Assembly (NCBI GenBank): GCA_902800005.1
Contig: CADCCP010000001.1
Coordinates: 22,626 to 86,625, forward strand
Length of the DNA stretch: 64,000 nt
Direction: 5' to 3'
Source of the DNA: an uncultured Ruminococcus sp.
GTDB taxonomy: Bacteria > Bacillota > Clostridia > Oscillospirales > Acutalibacteraceae
Both the position numbers and the translations under genes were made by a program. Position 1 is the first letter of the stretch. The number at the start of each line of letters is the position of its first letter. Shown here piece by piece: positions 33,271 through 40,738 of the stretch. Below the pieces are notes generated by a model. It was given only the letters and a program-made list of their open reading frames with translations, did not search any database and was not told the origin of the DNA.

Positions 33271-33994
33271 CTTCACGTACAGCCGATTTTTTTCTTGTGA
33301 CGAGGCAGACACCTGCTGCTGAAACAAGGAGTACACCTGTTCCTGCAACTGACATAACACCCGGAATGTTAAAGTCCATGCCTGTCACTTTGATGGGGTT
33401 GTCGCCGCCGTTATTGCCGCTGTTGCCGCCATTATTGCCGCTGTTGCTACCGTTATTGCCGCTGTTGCCGCCGTTATTGCCGCTGTTGCCGCCGTTATTG
33501 CCGTTCTGATTTCTGGGCTTATCATTGCTGCCGTTGCCGTTGTAGCCTACGTTTGAAGCGGAGAATACAGTCTTGCCGTCAGCATCCACGATAGTAACAG
33601 TTCTTGTAGCCTTGTCATAGAAAAGCTTGAGGTTGATAACACTTACGATGTCATTGCACTTAGCGATAAATTCATCGATCTGTGCATCGGTGAGAGAGTC
33701 ATAGTTGACAGCACCGGTGTTTGTCAGAAAAGTCTTTGTTTCTTCGATCTTGCTGATGATCTCATTTGCTTGAGCGTCAGTGATCTCGATCGTATTGAAG
33801 TAATTTTCTGCCTGGTTGATGTAATTTGTCGGAAGTGTTTTCATATTTCCTTCCATATCAACAGTTGTGTTGAGTTCATCGAGAATCTTCTGTTCTGCTG
33901 TGTTGATACCTGCAGCAAAGACAGACATAGATGCTGCAGCGGCGACTGCTGCTGAAAGCAAGCCTATAGAAATGAACTTGAGTGTCCTTTTCAT
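33263..33994 (-). CDS. Secreted sortase substrate with Gly/Asn linker and LPxTG-like tail
   Basis: 243 residues. A signal peptide (about 1-27, ending VFA), a helical acidic domain (about 30-125), a short beta stretch, a low-complexity Asn/Gly/Ser linker (about 150-190) of repeats of NNGGNSG type, then the sorting tail: a polar motif NPIKVTG, a hydrophobic helix and a terminal Arg-Lys-Lys. The motif is non-canonical. ATG 33994 is preferred since AAAGGAA is seven bases upstream; ATG 34000 sits too near it. Together with the overlapping sortase it forms a dedicated substrate-enzyme pair, like the class D pairs with processed acidic surface proteins. Confidence 0.8.
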   Translation of the reverse strand: MKRTLKFISIGLLSAAVAAAASMSVFAAGINTAEQKILDELNTTVDMEGNMKTLPTNYINQAENYFNTIEITDAQANEIISKIEETKTFLTNTGAVNYDSLTDAQIDEFIAKCNDIVSVINLKLFYDKATRTVTIVDADGKTVFSASNVGYNGNGSNDKPRNQNGNNGGNSGNNGGNSGNNGSNSGNNGGNSGNNGGDNPIKVTGMDFNIPGVMSVAGTGVLLVSAAGVCLVTRKKSAVREDA

Positions 33995-34225
33995 ATACAT
34001 TTCCTTTCTTACGAAATATTGTTTACGATCTCCTCACAGAGAAATCTAAACTTGAGATTATTATACTACCAATATTCGTATTTGTCAATCCAAACATTTA
34101 TAATTTTACGGTAAAAAATGAGGAATTTTTTGGTATTTAATATAATACGGTTTATGATTGTAATATATTTTTATTCTTTATTTCTGCCAAGTTTTAGTCA
34201 AAAAGTTAAAAATTCAGGTCTTATA

Positions 34226-34254
34226 TTGACACAGACTGGTTTTGTGTTTATAAT
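34226..34254 (+). promoter_or_regulatory. Consensus sigma-A promoter for the polysaccharide module
   Basis: TTGACA (34226-34231), 17 bases, TATAAT (34249-34254). The rest of the gap from 33995 to 34293 holds nothing else I can support. Confidence 0.88.
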
Positions 34255-34293
34255 GTTAGTGCTATAAAAATATAATGAAACAGGGGAGTTTGA

Positions 34294-35049
34294 ATGGAAG
34301 AGAAAATTGAACAGCAGCTGCAGTCGCAGTCACAGCAGCTTCAGCAGCCTCAGGGCGAAAAAGAGATCGATCTCAGAGCCGTTTACGGCGTTATCAGAAA
34401 AAATCTGATACTGATAGTCATTGTTACTGTATTGTTCGGAATAGGAGCTTATCTGTACTCTTCTTTCTTCATTCCAAAACAGTATTCCGCCAGTGCCATG
34501 ATCATTGTCAACAATAAGTCCACCGACAAGAGTGTTGTCAATGCGACGGAGATCAATGCTGCTCAGGATCTTGCGGAGGTCTACTCCATCATCATCAAGT
34601 CCGATACGGTTCTTCAGCAGGTAATTGATAATCTTCAGCTCAACATGAGCTATGAAGCACTTGACTCGAGAATAAGTGTTTCGGCTGTCAACTCCACTCA
34701 GGTCATGAAAATAACCATGACACATACGAATGCCGAATTTGCAAAAAAAGTTGTAGAGGAGGTCGTGGAAGTTGCACCGCCGATAATTGCGGATAAGGTC
34801 GAAGCGGGTTCGGTAAAAGTTATCAGTGCCGCTAAGATCAACAACAGCGGTAAACCTGTAAGTCCGAGTCTCAGAAGAAATGCCTTGATAGGTGCATTGG
34901 CAGGATTGGCACTTGTATTGTTGCTCGTGTTCCTCAAGGAAATGACAAACAATACCTTCAAGACCGAAGATGATATACTGAATACGCTGAATGTTCCGCT
35001 TATCGGAATCATTCCTGAAGTTGACGGAAAGGAGTTCAATCAGTCATGA
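34294..35049 (+). CDS. Capsular polysaccharide chain-length / kinase modulator (YveK/CpsC-like)
   Basis: 251 residues. A Gln-rich cytoplasmic N-terminus (about 7-22), TM1 (about 37-57), a Wzz-like extracytoplasmic domain (QYSASAMIIVNNKSTDKSVV, ...), TM2 (about 194-214) and a short tail. This is the membrane activator of bacterial tyrosine kinases; the split two-protein design is typical of Firmicutes. Its stop overlaps the kinase start (ATGA). Confidence 0.92.
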   Translation: MEEKIEQQLQSQSQQLQQPQGEKEIDLRAVYGVIRKNLILIVIVTVLFGIGAYLYSSFFIPKQYSASAMIIVNNKSTDKSVVNATEINAAQDLAEVYSIIIKSDTVLQQVIDNLQLNMSYEALDSRISVSAVNSTQVMKITMTHTNAEFAKKVVEEVVEVAPPIIADKVEAGSVKVISAAKINNSGKPVSPSLRRNALIGALAGLALVLLLVFLKEMTNNTFKTEDDILNTLNVPLIGIIPEVDGKEFNQS

Positions 35050-35882
35050 GTAAAATCAAACACAGAAAACCGACTACCAAACAGCTTTTCAGTGTGGCAG
35101 ACGAAAATGCACCTTTTTCCTATGTCGAAGCATATAAAATGCTCTGCACGAACCTTGAATTTATCACCGCTGCACAGGACTGCAAAAAGATCATGATCAC
35201 ATCTACCCTCGCCAACGAGGGCAAAACCAATGTTTCTGTCAATCTTGCCCTTACTCTCGCAGGCTATGACAAAAAAGTGTGCCTTGTAGAGTGCGATCTC
35301 CGCCGTCCCAGTGTACACAGATTCCTCAAAGCCAACAGAAATGATGAAGGTCTTACCAATGTCCTCAAAGGTGAAAAGACTGTTAACGAAGTTATAAGAC
35401 ACGTTGATGACACCACAATGGATATTCTTCTTTCGGGTTCTACTCCTCCTAACCCCTCAGAACTTCTTGCAAGTGCTAAGATGAAAAAACTCATAGATGA
35501 ACTTGAAACTATGTACGACTATGTAATTTACGATACACCGCCTGTACTTCTTGTAACTGATGCAGCGGCTCTGGGTAAATACATGAACGGTGCTTTGCTC
35601 GTTGTAAAGCACAATGCAACTGAAAAAGGTCTTGTGCTGAAAGCAAAGGGCTATCTCGATTCTGCAGGCGTGAAGATACTCGGTGCGATATACAGTATTT
35701 ACAGCGAAAAATCAGCAGGAAATTACTATTCAAAATATTCATCTTACAATTATTATTACTATTACGGCGGGTATTACGGCTATGGCTACGGCTACGGTCA
35801 CAAGCCTAAAAAGAAATCCAAAGATGAACTGCCTGATGAGGCGGAATATGATGAAAAAAATACCGATAATGGTGAGGAGTAA
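35046..35882 (+). CDS. Bacterial tyrosine kinase (YwqD/CpsD-like) with Tyr-rich C-terminus
   Basis: 278 residues. P-loop MinD-like kinase: Walker A MITSTLANEGKTNVS with Lys60 (Asn57 replaces the usual Gly of GEGK), Walker A-prime VECDLRRPSVH, Walker B DYVIYDTPP. The C-terminus (about 219-252) holds 14 tyrosines within 26 residues, the autophosphorylation cluster, longer than the usual four to six. It acts with the membrane modulator upstream and the phosphatase downstream to control exopolysaccharide synthesis. No glycosyltransferases follow in this window. Confidence 0.92.
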   Translation: MSKIKHRKPTTKQLFSVADENAPFSYVEAYKMLCTNLEFITAAQDCKKIMITSTLANEGKTNVSVNLALTLAGYDKKVCLVECDLRRPSVHRFLKANRNDEGLTNVLKGEKTVNEVIRHVDDTTMDILLSGSTPPNPSELLASAKMKKLIDELETMYDYVIYDTPPVLLVTDAAALGKYMNGALLVVKHNATEKGLVLKAKGYLDSAGVKILGAIYSIYSEKSAGNYYSKYSSYNYYYYYGGYYGYGYGYGHKPKKKSKDELPDEAEYDEKNTDNGEE

Positions 35883-35892
35883 GTGACAGCCT

Positions 35893-36651
35893 ATGATAGA
35901 TATGCATTGCCACATACTGCCGGGAATAGATGACGGGGCACAGACTGTTGAGGATTCACTTGCCTTGCTTCGTGCAGAGAAGGAACAGGAAATTAAAAAA
36001 ATAGTTTTTACACCCCATTTCAACCCCGAAAGGCAGGACATGGATATGTTCCTGGAAGCCCGTGAGAAAAGCTGGGAAGCTCTTAGACAAGCCGATGGTT
36101 TTTCCGATATAGGCATTGACACTAAACTCGGCTGTGAGGTATTCTTTACCATGCGTCTGATAGAAATGGATATATCTAAACTCGCTTTTGAAAATACAAG
36201 ATATATCCTTATCGAGTTCCCAACCATCAACAGACCTTACGGTATTACCCGTACTATGCAGAATATACTCGGCAGGGGCTATACACCTATCCTTGCCCAT
36301 GTCGAAAGATATGAATACTTTACGGACGACCCCGTGAAACTTTATGATCTTGTGTCATTGGGCTGCATCGCACAGGTCAATGCTGCGGCAGTCGTGAATA
36401 CATCACATATGAGGGGCGTTAATGCCATGCAGTACATAAACTGGGAGCTTGCACACATCATCTCCAGTGATGCACATTCCGTTGACCGCCGTCCGCCTAA
36501 TACAAAAGCAGCTTACCGTTTAGTTGAAAAAAAGCTCGGTTCTCAGTACAAGGATTGGCTTATAAAAAATACCCGTGACATCTTCAATAACAGGTACTTT
36601 GACGATCCGATCATTCAGAAGCCTAAAAAACTTCTCGGACGCTGGCGTTGA
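35893..36651 (+). CDS. PHP-family tyrosine-protein phosphatase (YwqE/CpsB-like)
   Basis: 252 residues. The metal-binding motifs MIDMHCHILPGIDDGA at the start, TPHFNPERQ, ELTC-like GCEVFF, AHVERYEY and SSDAHSVDRRP are all present, giving a manganese-dependent phosphatase that removes phosphate from the adjacent kinase. It ends the three-gene module; a terminator follows at once (36659). Confidence 0.94.
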   Translation: MIDMHCHILPGIDDGAQTVEDSLALLRAEKEQEIKKIVFTPHFNPERQDMDMFLEAREKSWEALRQADGFSDIGIDTKLGCEVFFTMRLIEMDISKLAFENTRYILIEFPTINRPYGITRTMQNILGRGYTPILAHVERYEYFTDDPVKLYDLVSLGCIAQVNAAAVVNTSHMRGVNAMQYINWELAHIISSDAHSVDRRPPNTKAAYRLVEKKLGSQYKDWLIKNTRDIFNNRYFDDPIIQKPKKLLGRWR

Positions 36652-36658
36652 TATAACA

Positions 36659-36688
36659 GGGAAGTGTTTTTTTAAGACTTCCCTTTTT
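36659..36688 (+). terminator. Terminator of the polysaccharide-control module
   Basis: GGGAAGT (36659-36665) pairs with ACTTCCC (36677-36683), then TTTTT. Confidence 0.82.
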
Positions 36689-36691
36689 GAA

Positions 36692-36720
36692 TTGACAAAG
36701 AATAGTTTATGTGATATGAT
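36692..36720 (+). promoter_or_regulatory. Sigma-A type promoter for the ABC transporter
   Basis: TTGACA (36692-36697), 17 bases, TATGAT (36715-36720), only a few bases after the preceding terminator. Confidence 0.82.
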
Positions 36721-36745
36721 TCTAATTTAGAATAGGAGTGAGGGT

Positions 36746-39553
36746 ATGCTTCAAATAAAAAATATTTCCAAACAGTACAAAACAGGTGAACTTGTTCAAA
36801 AAGCTCTTGATGATGTAAGTCTGAATTTCCGTGATAACGAGTTCGTTGCCATACTCGGACCGTCCGGCTCCGGCAAAACGACTTTATTGAATATCGTAGG
36901 TGGTCTTGACAGATATGACAGCGGTGATCTCATCATCAACGGCATCTCTACCAAAAAGTATAGAGACAGAGATTGGGATTCCTACAGAAATCACACCATC
37001 GGATTTGTATTCCAAAGCTATAATCTGATCCCTCATCAGAATGTACTTGCAAACGTGGAACTTGCCCTGACCATTTCGGGCATCTCCAAATCCGAAAGAA
37101 GAAAACGTGCAAAACAGGCTCTTGAAAAAGTCGGTCTCGGCGATCAGCTCCATAAACGTCCGAATCAGATGTCCGGCGGTCAAATGCAGAGAGTTGCCAT
37201 TGCAAGAGCATTGGTCAACGATCCCGATATACTCCTTGCAGACGAACCTACAGGTGCATTGGACTCCGAAACAAGCATACAGGTCATGAACCTGCTCAAC
37301 GAAGTCGCAAAAGACAGGCTTGTTATCATGGTAACTCATAATCCCGAACTTGCCGAAAAATATGCAAACCGTATCGTCAACCTTGCCGACGGCAAGATCA
37401 CGGGAGATTCCAATCCCTTTGAGGTCACGGAAACAGAAAAAGAACCTGAACATAAAAATATGGGCAGGGCTTCTATGTCATTCTTTACAGCACTTGCACT
37501 CAGCTTCAACAATCTGCGTACAAAAAAAGGCAGGACTATCCTTACATCTTTCGCAGGCTCAATAGGAATAATAGGTATTGCACTGATACTTTCCATCTCC
37601 AACGGCGTTAATATGTACATCGAAACTATTCAGCGAAATACCATGACTTCCTACCCCATCAAGATAGATGCCAAAACTATAGACCTCAGCAGTATGATCG
37701 CCGCAAGACAGAACACTGCCGATCCTGATGAAGTCACACACGATATGAATGCAGTTTACTCCGACAATTCTCAGCTTGAAGCTGTTTCAAAAATGTCCAC
37801 GAGTTTCACCGAAAACAATCTTACGGATTTCAAGAAATATCTTGACGATCCAAAAAGCGAGATACACAAATATGTCGGTGACAACGGCATAGTTTATTCC
37901 TATGCAACGAAGTTTGATGTATACACCTACGACAGCAATGATACTCTTGTGAATGCGGACGGCAGTACACTCCAAGACCAGAAAACTCAGACTATCTCAT
38001 TCGGCGGTATGGAGTTCGGTACAACAGAGGGTGCTATGCGAATGATAGGCGGAGGAAGCTCTCTTTTTGAAGAGATACTCCCCGATGCCGACAATAAGAC
38101 TGTCGGTACGGCTGTAAAAGAAAATTATGATCTGATATACGGAGAATATCCGCAGGCATATAATGAATTGGTACTTGTACTTGACCGCAACAATGAGATA
38201 CCTGTCACGGCACTGTATCAGTTGGGATTTTTGCCCGTAGATGACTATAAGAAAATTGCAAAGAAAATTGAAAAAGGCGAAGATGTGGAACTTGAAGAAC
38301 AGAAGCTGTCTTACAGTGATATATGTGAAAAGGACTTCTATCTGATGCCCGATTGTGACTATTATGTCAAAAACAGATTCGGCACATATGACAGTATTGC
38401 AGATGATGAAGAAAAGATCGCCAAAAAGCTCAAGAATGCAGTAGTGTTGAAAATAACGGGTATTATCAAGCAAAAAAAGGACTCCGATAATATGCTCATA
38501 ACTCAGCCTCTTGCATATACAAAGCTGCTTACGGAGTATCTTATGGAATACACAGATAACAGCAGTGTCGTCAAGGCACAGCGTGCAGACGAAAATATCA
38601 ATGTGATAACGGGTATAGCGTTTGAGCCGAAAGATGACAGTCAAAAAGCAAATGATGCAAGAAAATATCTTGAACAGCTCGGTACGGATGAAAAATCGGA
38701 GATGTATACGGCATTCATGGCAATTATGAGCGGTACATCAGGGGGAGCGAAAATTTCCGAAACATCACAGCCTTCTGAAGATACAGACAAGTTAAGTTTT
38801 TCACAGCTTATCAAAATGAAAAAAGCCCGGTCTTCCGCTGCCGACACAGAGGGCGGAATGTCAAAAATGTTTGATGAGTATATGAGGAATGCCAGTGACA
38901 AGACTCTTGTTTCCATATATGATAATTATATCTCAACGGGAAGCTATAAGGATAATCTCAGTAAAATGGGTGTCGTCAGTTCAGATGCACCGTCATCTAT
39001 AAGCATTTATGCCGACAGCTTTGAAAACAAGGATCTCATCTCACAGTGTATAGAGAATTACAACAAGGATGTGGAAGAAGAAAATAAGATAACTTACACT
39101 GATTTTGTAGGCTTGCTGATGTCATCCGTAACAACTATAGTCAATGTGATTTCTTATGTGCTGATAGCATTCGTGGCGGTATCGCTCATAGTTTCGTCCA
39201 TAATGATAGGTATTATAACTTATATATCCGTTTTGGAACGTACAAAAGAAATAGGCATACTTCGTGCGATAGGTGCTTCAAAGAAGAATATCTCACAGGT
39301 GTTCAATGCGGAAACATTCATCATAGGACTTTTTTCGGGATTGATGGGAATAGGCATAACTCTGCTGCTTCTAATACCCATCAATGAAGTCGTTCATGTC
39401 CTCACTGAAAAAACAAATATCAATGCAGTCCTGCCGCTTAACGGTGCAGTGGTACTGATAATTTTGAGTGTCATACTGACACTCATAGGCGGGCTTATCC
39501 CCTCAAAGAAGGCGGCAACGAAAGATCCTGTTACCGCTCTCAGAACAGAATAA
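36746..39553 (+). CDS. MacB-like ABC transporter, ATPase and permease fused
   Basis: 935 residues. N-terminal ATPase (1-225): Walker A GPSGSGKTT (about 38-46), signature MSGGQMQRVAIARAL, Walker B ILLADEPTGALD, H-loop MVTHN. Then a permease: TM1 about 265-285, a very large extracytoplasmic domain (about 290-790), and three C-terminal TM helices with ERTKEIGILRAIGASKKNIS, the FtsX/MacB domain signature. Such transporters export or sense lipids, peptides and antibiotics (often bacitracin-like); the substrate is unknown. The extracytoplasmic domain is bigger than in most MacB. Own promoter and terminator, no linked two-component system. Confidence 0.93.
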   Translation: MLQIKNISKQYKTGELVQKALDDVSLNFRDNEFVAILGPSGSGKTTLLNIVGGLDRYDSGDLIINGISTKKYRDRDWDSYRNHTIGFVFQSYNLIPHQNVLANVELALTISGISKSERRKRAKQALEKVGLGDQLHKRPNQMSGGQMQRVAIARALVNDPDILLADEPTGALDSETSIQVMNLLNEVAKDRLVIMVTHNPELAEKYANRIVNLADGKITGDSNPFEVTETEKEPEHKNMGRASMSFFTALALSFNNLRTKKGRTILTSFAGSIGIIGIALILSISNGVNMYIETIQRNTMTSYPIKIDAKTIDLSSMIAARQNTADPDEVTHDMNAVYSDNSQLEAVSKMSTSFTENNLTDFKKYLDDPKSEIHKYVGDNGIVYSYATKFDVYTYDSNDTLVNADGSTLQDQKTQTISFGGMEFGTTEGAMRMIGGGSSLFEEILPDADNKTVGTAVKENYDLIYGEYPQAYNELVLVLDRNNEIPVTALYQLGFLPVDDYKKIAKKIEKGEDVELEEQKLSYSDICEKDFYLMPDCDYYVKNRFGTYDSIADDEEKIAKKLKNAVVLKITGIIKQKKDSDNMLITQPLAYTKLLTEYLMEYTDNSSVVKAQRADENINVITGIAFEPKDDSQKANDARKYLEQLGTDEKSEMYTAFMAIMSGTSGGAKISETSQPSEDTDKLSFSQLIKMKKARSSAADTEGGMSKMFDEYMRNASDKTLVSIYDNYISTGSYKDNLSKMGVVSSDAPSSISIYADSFENKDLISQCIENYNKDVEEENKITYTDFVGLLMSSVTTIVNVISYVLIAFVAVSLIVSSIMIGIITYISVLERTKEIGILRAIGASKKNISQVFNAETFIIGLFSGLMGIGITLLLLIPINEVVHVLTEKTNINAVLPLNGAVVLIILSVILTLIGGLIPSKKAATKDPVTALRTE

Positions 39554-39594
39554 AAAAATGTACAGTGCTTTTTGAAGGCACTGTACATTTTTTT
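39552..39594. terminator. Bidirectional terminator between convergent genes
   Basis: AAAAAAATGTACAGTGC pairs with GCACTGTACATTTTTTT. Strong on both strands. Confidence 0.9.
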
Positions 39595-39598
39595 ATCA

Positions 39599-40609
39599 TT
39601 AATTTCCGAATATTCTTTTTTCTGCTTTTAGGACACTGTCGGAAACGGTCTCGAAATATTTGAGAGTTTTCATGCGGAAATATATCTTTTCTGAAAGTTC
39701 GGTGTAATTTCCTTCTTCGTCAGTGCGGATATAGTTGGAACCGAACTTTTTATCCATAGCAATATCAAGCTCAGAATTGGCCGGAGTTCGACAGACAATT
39801 ATATATTTGTCACTGTTGAGTTGATGTTTGATAATATCACTGTGATATTTGATGAATCGATCAACAGAGGAATAGTTGTTGTTTCCGAAGAATATGACAG
39901 GTAAACATTCCCTATATTGTTCGGAAGTTGCAAACGATACTATCGAACCGGACATGATATTTATTTCATCGCCGTTAGTTACACGTTTGAATATATATGC
40001 ACCGGACTCTTCCGAGTGAGAGCGTGAAAGTTTGCCGACAACACCGCCTATGGTGACCTTACCGAGAGAGGTGTATGACTGGACGGAGAGGTCAATGGGA
40101 TTTCCCGAAACGGTTTTGAGATATATGTCAACCCCCTCATTGCTTTTTGACGGTATGACGAAATCTTTGGCAACAAAGACTGTTTCAGTGCCTATCCTTG
40201 TCATGATGGTGTCAAGGCTTTCGTTATGCACCTCAAAGTTGTGTACGGGTATCTCAAGAAACTGACCGATGATCCTGGGATACCTTTTGACTTCAGCATT
40301 GAGTTTTTCGAAAAGTTCGTTATTTATCCGTTTATATATCTCATTTGCAAGAGTACCGTTGCCGGAGTAATTATCACCGTATAGAACAATACTGCCGAAA
40401 TCTTTTATGGAAGCCTGTACTTTCTTTGTATTATTAGTAATAAGCTGTTCGTACTGTTGCTGATCGGCATTAGAAAAAGCTGTCTGGGAAGTTTGTGAAA
40501 TGAAACTTTGCAAATTGTTGTCACTGTAGAGCATGAACACGAATATGATGACAAGTAAAACTGCGATCACCGAAATGATTATCCTGCCTATGCTGAAACG
40601 TCTTTCCAA
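39599..40609 (-). CDS. Membrane-anchored protein, weakly SGNH-hydrolase-like
   Basis: 336 residues from TTG 40609, with GGAGGG seven bases upstream; the ATG 15 bases before lies in that site. One TM near residues 10-30, then an extracytoplasmic domain. The stretch SIVLYGDNYSGNG recalls the first block of SGNH hydrolases (GDS replaced by GDN), and later IIVCRTPANSELDIAMDK could belong to the same fold, but the classic Ser and the terminal DxxH are not clear. A binding or scaffold protein without esterase activity is possible. Monocistronic by position. Confidence 0.5.
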   Translation of the reverse strand: MERRFSIGRIIISVIAVLLVIIFVFMLYSDNNLQSFISQTSQTAFSNADQQQYEQLITNNTKKVQASIKDFGSIVLYGDNYSGNGTLANEIYKRINNELFEKLNAEVKRYPRIIGQFLEIPVHNFEVHNESLDTIMTRIGTETVFVAKDFVIPSKSNEGVDIYLKTVSGNPIDLSVQSYTSLGKVTIGGVVGKLSRSHSEESGAYIFKRVTNGDEINIMSGSIVSFATSEQYRECLPVIFFGNNNYSSVDRFIKYHSDIIKHQLNSDKYIIVCRTPANSELDIAMDKKFGSNYIRTDEEGNYTELSEKIYFRMKTLKYFETVSDSVLKAEKRIFGN

Positions 40610-40700
40610 AAAAAATCCCTCCATATAGTATATGATAATATGATATTACAAGTTGACCGCTTTGTCAACAGTAAAAAATACTCACATATTTTAAAGTGAA

Positions 40701-40736
40701 AAAAGCGTGAAGACTTTTTACGGTCTTCACGCTTTT
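40701..40736 (-). terminator. Terminator of the ileS-valS operon
   Basis: AAAAGCGTGAAGAC (40701-40714) pairs with GTCTTCACGCTTTT (40723-40736), with a T run on the minus strand. Confidence 0.9.
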
Positions 40737-40738
40737 AA

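Noticed and set aside
33297-33509. Leu/Pro-rich plus-strand frame
   Set aside because: It is the reverse reading of the Asn/Gly linker repeats in the sortase substrate.
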